DNA from: Metabacillus sediminilitoris
GTDB lineage: Bacteria; Bacillota; Bacilli; Bacillales; Bacillaceae
Direction: 5' to 3'
Assembly: GCF_009720625.1 (NCBI RefSeq)
Contig: NZ_CP046266.1
Coordinates: 4,441,001 to 4,505,000, forward strand
Length of the DNA stretch: 64,000 nucleotides
Position numbers and translations under genes: made by a program. This document shows positions 1 through 7,159 of this stretch, in pieces. The stretch's first letter is position 1. Every line of letters starts with the position of its first letter. The notes beneath the pieces were generated by a model. The model ran no database searches. It was not told the origin of the DNA and was given only the letters and a program-made list of their open reading frames with translations.

Positions 1-252
1 GATCACAGCAACTAAAGTAATGACAATACCTAGAATAATTGATTTGTATCCGCCAATTTTATCAAATAATACACCGCCGACAAGATTGCCAATAACGGTA
101 GCAGCAGAATTCAACATAAGGACAATACCAGCTACTGTTAACGATTTGCCTAGGTGTTCATGTATATAGATCGTATTAAGCGGCCATAAAAATGATGAAC
201 CCGTAACATTGATCATCATACCGACTACAAGCAACCAAAGTGAACGCGGCAT
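1..252 (-). CDS. MFS transporter, N-terminal part (cut by window edge)
   Basis: Reading the minus strand from the ATG at 250-252 gives 84 codons without a stop up to the window edge. The protein begins MPRSLWLLVVGMMINVTGSS and shows two hydrophobic helices followed by a GGVLFDKIGG loop, the typical motif-A loop (G-x-x-x-D) between helices 2 and 3 of major facilitator superfamily permeases. An AGGAGGA-like ribosome site lies a few bases upstream of the ATG. In B. subtilis an MFS drug-type permease (YttB) lies next to the ytr operon, so this is probably its ortholog. The substrate is unknown and most of the protein lies outside the window. Confidence 0.75.
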   Translation of the reverse strand, partial: MPRSLWLLVVGMMINVTGSSFLWPLNTIYIHEHLGKSLTVAGIVLMLNSAATVIGNLVGGVLFDKIGGYKSIILGIVITLVAVI

Positions 253-476
253 TTTTATCCTCCTCGCGTGAGTTAGTGAATAATGGATTGGGGCTGATCC
301 GCTTACCCATGATTCGTTCCAATTAGATGACAAGTTGATAATAGTGCCTTTATCATCTATTAATCTATCTGTACTCAGAGAATTTTAGACGCTTTTTACT
401 CGGTTTGCAATGAGGAAACTCACAGTTTGTTAATGTTGTAATAATGGGAATTTATCGACTTTTCCTGCAGCAAATT

Positions 477-962
477 TCATTCATTTAAAAGGATGTACAT
501 AAGAATATCATCAACATATTTCCCATCAATATAAAACTCATTAATTAATCTACCTTGTTCGATAAAACCGTTCTTTCTATAAAATTCAATTGCACCTTCA
601 TTTGTCGCTAAAACACGTAATGATAACTTGTGTACACCCTTTTTCTTTGCTAGTTCTTTGCCTTTATGTAGTAATTGTTTTCCAATGCCTTTTCCTTGTA
701 TCCTTTGATCAACAGCAATATCGAGCTCTAATACATGTTTATTTGTTGCTAGTGGTGTTGGATAATGAAATCCTAAGTAACCTGCTATTTCACCCTCTAC
801 AAGTGCAACAATTTGACTTTCTGCAGGATTTCTCTTTGCAAATTCTTCAACAGATGCCCAAGCAATTTCAGCTGGAGTTGTCGTAGAATTCCATATACGA
901 TGGTCTAAAGCAATAAGCTGCTTGAAATCTTCCTCTTTTGATAAACGAATTTCAACCTTCAT
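477..962 (-). CDS. GNAT family N-acetyltransferase
   Basis: A 161-residue single-domain protein of the GCN5-related acetyltransferase fold. The acetyl-CoA pyrophosphate-binding motif is RIQGKGIG at about residues 87-94, preceded by the beta-4 strand LELDIAVD. The C-terminal EFYRKNGF segment is the usual GNAT motif B. The start is the ATG at 962, with AGAGAGGA upstream. It stands alone between the MFS gene and ytrF. The acceptor substrate (small amine, antibiotic or protein N-terminus) cannot be read from sequence. Confidence 0.85.
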   Translation of the reverse strand: MKVEIRLSKEEDFKQLIALDHRIWNSTTTPAEIAWASVEEFAKRNPAESQIVALVEGEIAGYLGFHYPTPLATNKHVLELDIAVDQRIQGKGIGKQLLHKGKELAKKKGVHKLSLRVLATNEGAIEFYRKNGFIEQGRLINEFYIDGKYVDDILMYILLNE

Positions 963-1100
963 AAATAAAATCCTCTCTTGCTCTCATTCCTACTTATTTT
1001 CTCGTAAAATGACAAACTTTAATTTTGACAAAATCACACCTACAAGTAAAATAACATGGAAAAAACCAATAGTTAAGCAGTTACGTCCACATTTGCTCGT

Positions 1101-1128
1101 AAAAAAATCGACTGCTAATTAAGCAGCC
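1101..1128 (-). terminator. Possible terminator downstream of ytrF
   Basis: Reading the minus strand, a short stem CTGCT/AGCAG is followed a few bases later by a run of seven Ts. It lies about 15 bases past the ytrF stop. The stem is short, so the call is tentative. Confidence 0.45.
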
Positions 1129-1142
1129 AATTCAAGTTTCAC

Positions 1143-2462
1143 CTATAATTCTCTTCTTAAAGCAGATAATACATTTATATTTGTCGCTTTTACTGCAGGA
1201 CGTAATCCTGAAACCATTGCGACGATTATACTAATTCCTGCTGAAATGAATACTAGACTAACTGGTATATAGGAAAAAGTAATGTTCATATCACCTTCTC
1301 CACCCATTACTGAATGTAAAATAATTGGTAACATCATATTTGCAGCATAGCTTATTGCATAGGAAATAACCACTCCTATGATCGATCCCACAATCCCAAT
1401 ATATGCACTTTCCATTAAAAATAAACGACGAATAATTCCTGGTTGTGCACCTAATGCTTTCATAATCCCAATCTCTTGTGTTCTTTCTGTAACAGCCATT
1501 GTCATTGTATTGAAAATTCCAATAGAAGCAATCAAAACAGCTACAGTCCCAACAAAGATTAATCCTGCTTTAAAGACGTTAAAAAATAGGTTTACACTAT
1601 CTAGTTCCTCTGTTATTGAATAAACCATATAGCCTTTATTCTTTAAATCATCTGTTACTTGTGCTACATGCTCTAATCCTGTTGAGTAAACTAATACTTC
1701 ACTATAAGGTAGATCAGTTAAGGATTCATGATCGTTATTACTAGCAAAAGCTAAAATCTCTTCCCTAAGTGAGTCGTTAATGTAAATACTTTGATCCTGA
1801 AACCAGTCTCTAGTTGGTGCTTTCCCAACTCCAGATATGGTGAAGGTAAATGTTTTTTTCTCTTCCTTCCCATCGATTTCCTTCAATATTGTCATTGTAA
1901 ATTCTTTACCAACTAGCTCTCCCTCATATCCAGCAGGTACTTCTATAGTATCTTGGGAAGATTCCAACGCTTTTTGATATTGCTCTTTTTCTTCTTTTGT
2001 TAATAATGATTTTGCAAAATGATATCCAACAATAACTTCATTTTCTGACTTTGGTACTTCTCCTTTTTCCAAAGCTAAATTCCCTTTAAGTTCTTCTTCC
2101 ATATTCGTAATTGTAGGATAAACCTCACCTTTCCGATCTTCGAACGTTACCTCGAAAGGTTTATCAATTGAATTACGATGTACGACAGCAGCTACATTTT
2201 CTGTCTTAGCAAGTTCTGCAAGGTTATCTTTGTTGATCGCTTCGGAGTTTCCATCCTTTTCTTTCCCTTTAACACTTACTTCTGTCATGACTTGTTGCGA
2301 CTTAATTTCTTCTGTAATACTTTTTTGAATCCCAAATCCAACAGAGGCTAAAACAATTAAGAAGGCACAAGCCATCGTTGTTGCTAAGATTGTCATAAAA
2401 ACTCGCAAGCGATTTTTTTTCATATTTTTTTGCATGAATTTTAGTTGATCTTTAAACTTCAA
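1143..2462 (-). CDS. ytrF: YtrF-like FtsX/MacB-type ABC transporter permease
   Basis: Permease partner of the YtrE ATPase. One N-terminal membrane segment (about residues 19-40) is followed by a large extracellular domain of about 230 residues and three C-terminal membrane helices with the FtsX signature around FNTMTMAVTERTQEIGIMKA. The C-terminus ends in LRREL, as in B. subtilis YtrF. The open frame runs up to a GTG at 2474, but the TTG at 2462 sits about seven bases after AGGTGGT and gives LKFKDQLKF, matching the MRFKDQ start of B. subtilis YtrF, so I place the start there. It overlaps the end of ytrE, implying translational coupling. In B. subtilis the ytr operon is induced by cell-wall antibiotics. 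Confidence 0.88.
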   Translation of the reverse strand: MKFKDQLKFMQKNMKKNRLRVFMTILATTMACAFLIVLASVGFGIQKSITEEIKSQQVMTEVSVKGKEKDGNSEAINKDNLAELAKTENVAAVVHRNSIDKPFEVTFEDRKGEVYPTITNMEEELKGNLALEKGEVPKSENEVIVGYHFAKSLLTKEEKEQYQKALESSQDTIEVPAGYEGELVGKEFTMTILKEIDGKEEKKTFTFTISGVGKAPTRDWFQDQSIYINDSLREEILAFASNNDHESLTDLPYSEVLVYSTGLEHVAQVTDDLKNKGYMVYSITEELDSVNLFFNVFKAGLIFVGTVAVLIASIGIFNTMTMAVTERTQEIGIMKALGAQPGIIRRLFLMESAYIGIVGSIIGVVISYAISYAANMMLPIILHSVMGGEGDMNITFSYIPVSLVFISAGISIIVAMVSGLRPAVKATNINVLSALRREL

Positions 2463-3150
2463 TGAATGCACCACCTTTTGTTAACACACCATCTTGTAGA
2501 TGGAACTGATGGTTGCTGATTTTTGCTACTTCTTCATCATGTGTGATGATGAAAAATGTAATACCCTGTTCTTCATTCAGTTTTTTAATCAAATCTAAAA
2601 TTTCTTTTTCCGTTTCTGAATCAAGACTTCCAGTTGGTTCATCAGCTAAGATTATACTTGGCTTTGTGATAAGTGCACGAGCAATACTTACACGCTGCTG
2701 CTGTCCGCCAGATAGTTCATTCGGATAATGATCAGCATGATGATGTAAACCGACACTTTCTAATAGCTCCAACACTTCCTTTTTACGCTGTGTTGAAGAA
2801 ATTCCTTTTAGGGTAAGCGGCAATTCTACATTTTCAAACGTTGTTAAACTTTGGATCAATTGAAAGCTCTGGAAGATAAAGCCGAAATTATCTAATCGAA
2901 ACATAGCCCACATTTTCTCATTAAAGGATGTAACATTTGTTTCTTTTATGATGATTTCACCTGCAGTTGGTGAAATATATCCTGAAATTAGATTTAGCAA
3001 TGTTGATTTTCCTGAGCCGCTTCGTCCAACAATGGAGGCAATTTCTCCTTTCTTTATTGTTAAAGAAATATTTTTAAGAACAGGTATTTCGTTTTTACTG
3101 CCCTTTTTACCAACCTTAAAGGAATGACTTAAATCCCGAACTTCAATCAT
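2452..3150 (-). CDS. ytrE: YtrE-like ABC transporter ATPase
   Basis: A 232-residue nucleotide-binding subunit of the LolD/MacB type. Walker A is GRSGSGKST, the signature is LSGGQQQR, and Walker B is IILADEPTGSLD; all key residues are present. A clean GGAGGAG site precedes the ATG at 3150. It pairs with the FtsX-type permease YtrF, whose start lies inside its 3' end. The gene appears intact although the genes just upstream of it in the same operon are broken. Confidence 0.9.
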   Translation of the reverse strand: MIEVRDLSHSFKVGKKGSKNEIPVLKNISLTIKKGEIASIVGRSGSGKSTLLNLISGYISPTAGEIIIKETNVTSFNEKMWAMFRLDNFGFIFQSFQLIQSLTTFENVELPLTLKGISSTQRKKEVLELLESVGLHHHADHYPNELSGGQQQRVSIARALITKPSIILADEPTGSLDSETEKEILDLIKKLNEEQGITFFIITHDEEVAKISNHQFHLQDGVLTKGGAFIEV

Positions 3151-3169
3151 GTTTTCTCCTCCGACAATC

Positions 3170-3735
3170 TTATTTTTTCTTTTTATAGATCACAAAGTAA
3201 CTTACAAGAAAGCCAATAATAGCTCCAACTGCAGCCCCAATGAAGTAACCCATCATGGTATTTTCTGCTGACGACAAATACCCAAATGAACTAAAACCTA
3301 GGATCCCTAGTAGAATGACTACAAATTGGATCGGTCGCTCCATCCATTTCCAAAGGAAAAATGCTCCATTTCTTTCAAAGGGATGCTTACTAAATGGAAA
3401 AAATCCAATGATGAGAAAAAGGGCAGACATTAATATGGAAGGATAAATTTCTTTCACTGGAATATTCGCATATTTAAAAAAACACATACGCAATCGGAGT
3501 AAAATGATACGTGCTTTCCAAAATGTCATCGTCTAATGTAAAATCAACCCCTGTAAACACTTCTAGCTGAACAGCAATTAAAGCAACTATTAATAGTGGT
3601 AAAATCCTAACCGAAAATGTAACAATTCCTTGGGCAAATGAAGTTCCCGCAATGCCTCCAGCCGAAAATGTCAGCGTGTAAAATACAGTAACGCACCAAG
3701 TAAAAACCAAAAATTTGATTCAAAATGAATTGTCT
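3170..3735 (-). pseudogene. ytrC/ytrD permease remnant, frameshifted and 5'-truncated
   Basis: Two overlapping frames (3474-3710 and 3170-3529) together make about 180 residues of a multi-helix membrane protein, roughly half of the about 325 residues of B. subtilis YtrC or YtrD. The first frame ends at a stop next to a run of seven Ts (plus-strand A7 at 3476-3482). Removing one base joins FTPIAYVFF to KYANIPVKEIYPS in a single frame. A second shift is likely near 3700, because the adjacent frame encodes FWFLLGALLYF, a plausible continuation of the membrane segment. YtrC and YtrD are paralogs, and one seems to be missing altogether. I infer a dead gene. A sequencing error in the homopolymer could explain one shift but not the missing N-terminus. 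Confidence 0.8.
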
Positions 3736-3740
3736 GTATC

Positions 3741-4016
3741 TTAGTGCTTGTATGTATAGCGGTCATAAAAGGAATTTTGCACAGGCATAAAAATGACGTT
3801 TTCTTTTAACAAACGGATGTTTGATAATTGAAACATTTTTAAACAGAATATAGCCTTCATCAGCTTGTTAAATTGTTTACATCTGAGCAACGTTGTTTTA
3901 CCAGACCCATTCCGACTAAGCAACCCAAAAATTTCACCATGGGTAAGCTTAAGATTTATATCTTTCAGTACATAGTTTCCATTAATTGTTTTCTTCAGAT
4001 TTTTTATTTCTAGCAT
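3741..4016 (-). pseudogene. ytrB ABC ATPase remnant, frameshifted and truncated
   Basis: The first 45 residues are a normal ABC ATPase start, with Walker A NGSGKTTLL at about residues 36-44, equivalent to B. subtilis YtrB. After LLRC the reading frame is lost. A shifted frame encodes DEGYILFKNVSIIKHPFVKR, the expected post-Walker-A segment, and then the original frame resumes with VIFMP. No ABC signature or Walker B follows, so about 200 residues are missing. The start at 4016 overlaps the 3' end of ytrA by 35 bases, as expected in the intact operon. This cannot encode a working ATPase. Confidence 0.85.
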
Positions 4017-4398
4017 GGGCTTCGCCTCCCACTTTTTTCTTTATTTCATCGATCCAGTCATGAATATGGTTAAAGTCGATTCCTGCATAAAACGCATCAA
4101 TTATTAGTGGCTTTAGCTGTTCTTTAATCATTTCCATCTTCCCTTCATCTACCGTTTCCCTTGCGTTTTCCGATACAAATGTTCCCCGGCCACGATGCGT
4201 TTCTATGATGCCTTGCCTTTCAAGTTCCTTATACGCTTTACTCACCGTATTTGGATTGGCAATGATCATCGTTGATAATTCTCGAACGGACGGTAGCTTA
4301 TCACCAGATTTTAACAACCCTTTAAAACAAAGCTCCTTCATTTGCTGAATAATCTGTTCATAAATGGGAGTCGAACTTCTTGGATCAATTTGTATCAT
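3982..4398 (-). CDS. ytrA: YtrA, GntR-family repressor
   Basis: A 138-residue transcriptional regulator of the short YtrA subfamily of GntR proteins. The N-terminal winged helix contains PIYEQIIQQMKELC, SVRELSTMIIANPNTVSKAY and the wing RGRGTFVS; the short C-terminal helical tail has no ligand domain. The open frame extends to 4425, but the ATG at 4398 follows GGGAGAA and gives MIQIDPRSSTPIYEQ, the start of B. subtilis YtrA. A perfect 11-base inverted repeat just upstream (4428-4466) is the likely operator. In B. subtilis YtrA represses its own operon, relieved by lantibiotics, ramoplanin and related wall inhibitors. Confidence 0.92.
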   Translation of the reverse strand: MIQIDPRSSTPIYEQIIQQMKELCFKGLLKSGDKLPSVRELSTMIIANPNTVSKAYKELERQGIIETHRGRGTFVSENARETVDEGKMEMIKEQLKPLIIDAFYAGIDFNHIHDWIDEIKKKVGGEAHARNKKSEENN

Positions 4399-4427
4399 CG
4401 TTTCTCCCTCTTTCTTTACATGCATTT

Positions 4428-4466
4428 TGTATTATGTGCACTATATGATATAATACACATAATACA
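4428..4466 (-). promoter_or_regulatory. ytrA operator: perfect inverted repeat, with promoter element
   Basis: TGTATTATGTG (4428-4438) and CACATAATACA (4456-4466) form a perfect 11-base inverted repeat with a 17-base spacer, located 30 bases upstream of ytrA. Short GntR proteins of the YtrA subfamily bind widely spaced palindromes of this kind. On the minus strand a TTGACA (4492-4487) lies upstream and could be the -35 element; the -10 would fall in or next to the palindrome. Confidence 0.75.
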
Positions 4467-4562
4467 TTAATACCATTTACTATTTTTGTCAATTGGTAAT
4501 CTTGCAGCTTTTTATATTGGCTGTTTTGGCACTTTGTTGCTAATTACTAAGTAATGCGGTGT

Positions 4563-4687
4563 GGTTAATTGCAGTGAGAGATGCTTGCTTTCCGCGGGGC
4601 GGGCGGAGCCTCCTCTGCGTAAACGCCTGCGGGGTCTCACCTGTCCCGCTGCTCCCGCAGGAGTCTCGCAATTTGCTCCAATCAACC
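4563..4687. repeat. Dispersed GC-rich repeat family R1, copy 1
   Basis: A GC-rich 125-base block in an AT-rich gap, bounded by GGTTAATTG (4563-4571) and CAATCAACC (4679-4687), which are near-perfect inverted ends. Most of its length matches the reverse complement of 23827-23957, and it is more loosely related to 56521-56650. It contains no gene. The inverted ends make it resemble a small non-autonomous mobile element, but I see no clear target-site duplication. Confidence 0.8.
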
Positions 4688-4767
4688 TTAAATAGTTTTC
4701 GTTTCTAAAAAAACAATCTTTATGAAAAGAGCCTTTATTTTTCAATAACATTCTTTGTTGCATAATA

Positions 4768-4794
4768 GAAAAAACGCCGTAATAATACGACGTT
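4768..4794 (-). terminator. Rho-independent terminator after the ytzC pair
   Basis: On the minus strand the stem AACGTCGTA / TACGGCGTT, with a TTAT loop, is followed by TTTTTTC. It lies 18 bases past the stop of the small gene at 4813. Confidence 0.85.
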
Positions 4795-4812
4795 AATAGA
4801 GCAAAACCTAAC

Positions 4813-4983
4813 CTATTGTTTCGTTTCAACTCTCTGTTTTGATTTAAGCTTCTGCCCTTTTTTTGCGTTTTTAGCTTTCGTTTCAGTAACAGGATCGAAA
4901 TCTTGACCAAGCTCTATATCATTGTTATTTATTCCATTTTTCGTTTTTTGCTCGGGATTATTTTGCTTTGAACGCTTTTTCAT
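4813..4983 (-). CDS. Small, highly basic hypothetical protein (56 aa), coupled to ytzC
   Basis: The ATG at 4983-4981 overlaps the TGA of ytzC as ATGA, and the frame runs 56 codons to a TAG followed by a strong terminator. The protein starts MKKRSKQNNPEQKT, is rich in Lys, Gln and Asn, has no hydrophobic segment, and has an acidic patch IELGQDFDPVTE in the middle. Composition resembles small spore-associated or disordered proteins of Bacillus, but I do not recognise the family. Evidence that it is real is the overlap with ytzC and the terminator placed just after it. Confidence 0.65.
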   Translation of the reverse strand: MKKRSKQNNPEQKTKNGINNNDIELGQDFDPVTETKAKNAKKGQKLKSKQRVETKQ

Positions 4984-5252
4984 CGCTCACCACTCCCTTT
5001 TAAGATCATGTTATTTTGTAGGCTTTGTAATTGTAGTCGCATTCTATACAGTTGATCTTGTTGTTGATCATTTGCACTTAATGAAAGGTGATTAATATCA
5101 TTTACTGCATTCTCAAGCTTTTGAAGTGCGTTTGTATACTCAGTTTCATTATAGTGCTCTTGTCTAGCCCCAATTTCATATTGTTCTTGTGCATATTCTA
5201 AGGCTTCGGTACATCGCTGCAAATATTCGTCAACTGATTTTCTTGTTGCCAT
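4980..5252 (-). CDS. ytzC: YtzC family protein (DUF2524)
   Basis: A 90-residue soluble, helix-rich, probably coiled-coil protein (MATRKSVDEYLQRCTEALEYA) that matches B. subtilis YtzC in length, composition and position next to ytqA. GGAGGAG lies upstream of the ATG at 5252. Function is unknown. Its stop overlaps the start of the 56-codon gene at 4983. Confidence 0.82.
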   Translation of the reverse strand: MATRKSVDEYLQRCTEALEYAQEQYEIGARQEHYNETEYTNALQKLENAVNDINHLSLSANDQQQDQLYRMRLQLQSLQNNMILKGSGER

Positions 5253-5367
5253 CTAGATCTCTCCTCCAAACGATATGAAGTCAGTGATGCTTCATCAAGA
5301 TTATTGTTTACAAACATCGTCGAAAACTTAACTAATAATAATTGGAAAGTCGAAAGGAAAACTGTCC

Positions 5368-5388
5368 TTATCATGATAATCATGATAA
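5368..5388. promoter_or_regulatory. 21-base perfect palindrome between ytzC and mnmL
   Basis: The sequence TTATCATGAT-A-ATCATGATAA is a perfect 10-1-10 inverted repeat between two divergent genes. It resembles operators of Fur-family regulators in architecture and contains a GATAATCATGATA core, but is not a standard Fur, PerR or Zur box. It has no T-run, so it does not look like a terminator. The regulator is unknown. Confidence 0.55.
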
Positions 5389-5484
5389 AATTTTCTGATT
5401 GAAGTTAGTTTTGAGGGACCGTCCCTTAATGAAGAGGGAGACATTTCCTTATTGCAAAGAATGGGATATTAGGAGGTATGTGAT

Positions 5485-6450
5485 TTGACTCAAACAAATC
5501 CATTTCCGTATGCATCTGACGACAAACGTTATCATACATGGAATTATCATTTACGAAATACATTTGGAAACAAAATATTTAAAGTTGCACTTGATGGCGG
5601 ATTTGACTGTCCAAACCGTGACGGTACTGTTGCACATGGCGGCTGTACTTTTTGCAGTGCCGCAGGCTCAGGTGATTTTGCAGGGAATAGGGCCAACGAT
5701 CTTGTTACACAATTCAATGAAATAAAAAATAAAATGCATAACAAATGGAAAGACGGAAAATATATAGCTTACTTTCAAGCATATACTAATACTCATGCAC
5801 CTGTTGAAGTATTAAGAGAGAAATTTGAAACGGTTTTAAGGATAGATGGAGTTGTCGGATTATCTATTGCTACTCGTCCAGATTGCTTACCTGATGATGT
5901 TGTCGAATATTTAGCTGAGCTAAATAAGCGAACTTATTTATGGGTTGAGCTTGGTTTGCAAACTGTACATGAACGAACAGCTCTGTTAATCAATCGTGCA
6001 CATGATTTTGATTGTTATGTGCAGGGTGTAAATAAGCTGCGTAAGCATGGAATTCGAGTGTGCTCTCATATTATTAACGGGTTACCGTTAGAAAATGTCG
6101 ACATGATGATGGAAACAGCAAAGGCTGTTGCTCATTTAGATGTTCAAGGGATAAAAATTCATCTTTTACATTTATTAAAAGGGACACCTCTTGTTAAGCA
6201 ATATGAAAAAGGAAAGCTTGAATTTCTTTCTTTAGAAGAATATGTAAACCTTGTTTGTGATCAATTGGAACTGATTCCTCCGGAAATGATCGTTCATCGA
6301 ATTACAGGCGATGGTCCAATTGATTTAATGATCGGTCCAATGTGGAGCGTCAATAAGTGGAATGTCTTAAATTCAATTGATGCTGAACTAAAAAGACGTA
6401 ATAGCTATCAAGGAAAATTTCATCAAAAAGCAGAGGTTGGCAAGTCATGA
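5485..6450 (+). CDS. mnmL: MnmL (YtqA), radical SAM enzyme for tRNA wobble uridine
   Basis: A 321-residue radical SAM protein of the YtqA/YhcC family. The [4Fe-4S] motif is C42 with a CTFC pair at about residues 54-57 (C-x11-C-x-x-C); FSAAGSG-like glycines follow for SAM binding. The start is TTG at 5485 with AGGAGG eight bases before it. Recent work on B. subtilis names YtqA as MnmL, which acts in the Gram-positive route from cmnm5(s2)U to nm5(s2)U in tRNA, and its partner YtqB as MnmM, which methylates the product. The two genes overlap by four bases (ATGA), supporting a joint pathway. Family assignment is firm; the exact chemistry rests on literature memory. Confidence 0.88.
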   Translation: MTQTNPFPYASDDKRYHTWNYHLRNTFGNKIFKVALDGGFDCPNRDGTVAHGGCTFCSAAGSGDFAGNRANDLVTQFNEIKNKMHNKWKDGKYIAYFQAYTNTHAPVEVLREKFETVLRIDGVVGLSIATRPDCLPDDVVEYLAELNKRTYLWVELGLQTVHERTALLINRAHDFDCYVQGVNKLRKHGIRVCSHIINGLPLENVDMMMETAKAVAHLDVQGIKIHLLHLLKGTPLVKQYEKGKLEFLSLEEYVNLVCDQLELIPPEMIVHRITGDGPIDLMIGPMWSVNKWNVLNSIDAELKRRNSYQGKFHQKAEVGKS

Positions 6451-7019
6451 AGCTACAAAGAATTTTACCTTACGCTAAACAACTACTTCACACAGCCGTT
6501 CAAGAGGGCGATATTGTTGTAGATGGAACGATAGGTAATGGACATGACACTGTTTTTTTAGCAAAACTCGTTGGAAGCAGCGGCCATGTTTTTGGGTTTG
6601 ATATCCAAGAAGAGGCTGTCAATAATACGAGAGATCGTCTAAAAGTCGAGAAATTAGAAAAACGTGTAACAATCGTTCATAAAGGTCATCAGCATATTAA
6701 AACGACAATTCCAGCTGAGCTACATGGAACAATAACCGGAGCAATTTTTAATCTCGGTTATTTACCTGGTGGTGATCAATCAATTGTCACAATGCCAGAA
6801 ACAACAATATTAGCGATTGAACAGCTAATCGAAATTATGAAACCTGAAGGAATAATTGTTATTGTTATTTATCATGGACATGAGGAAGGACAAGTTGAAC
6901 GAGACGAACTAATGACCTTTGTCAATAAGATTGACCCGCGTCTAGCACATGTCCTGCAATATCAATTTATTAATAAGCAAAACAATCCGCCTTATATTGT
7001 GGCAATTGAAAAATGTTAA
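6447..7019 (+). CDS. mnmM: MnmM (YtqB), tRNA 5-aminomethyluridine methyltransferase
   Basis: A 190-residue class I SAM-dependent methyltransferase. The SAM loop is VVDGTIGNGHDT at about residues 24-35, with FGFDIQEEAV as the acidic second motif and NLGYLPGGD as the motif IV catalytic region. It overlaps mnmL by ATGA and ends before a good terminator. B. subtilis YtqB has been shown to make mnm5s2U in tRNA, the last step after MnmL. Confidence 0.9.
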   Translation: MKLQRILPYAKQLLHTAVQEGDIVVDGTIGNGHDTVFLAKLVGSSGHVFGFDIQEEAVNNTRDRLKVEKLEKRVTIVHKGHQHIKTTIPAELHGTITGAIFNLGYLPGGDQSIVTMPETTILAIEQLIEIMKPEGIIVIVIYHGHEEGQVERDELMTFVNKIDPRLAHVLQYQFINKQNNPPYIVAIEKC

Positions 7020-7053
7020 GCATGGTCTAAATATAACTAAATTAAATATAAAT

Positions 7054-7086
7054 AAGCTATTACAATTTTTAGTAATAGCTTTTTAT
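7054..7086 (+). terminator. Terminator of mnmLM
   Basis: AAGCTATTAC (7054-7063) pairs with GTAATAGCTT (7072-7081), followed by TTTTT. It lies about 35 bases after the mnmM stop. Confidence 0.85.
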
Positions 7087-7159
7087 CATCCTTTACTTCT
7101 TTTTATACCAATATGATGAGCAAGGTATCACTGGTAGGAAATAGGGACGATCTAGCTGT

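Noticed and set aside
4512..4910. 132-codon minus-strand frame
   Set aside because: It crosses the R1 repeat and the terminator at 4768-4794 and overlaps the better-supported small gene at 4813 in another frame. It has no ribosome site.
5198..5383. 61-codon minus-strand frame upstream of ytzC
   Set aside because: It overlaps the ytzC start and ribosome site, and includes the 21-base palindrome. No independent support.
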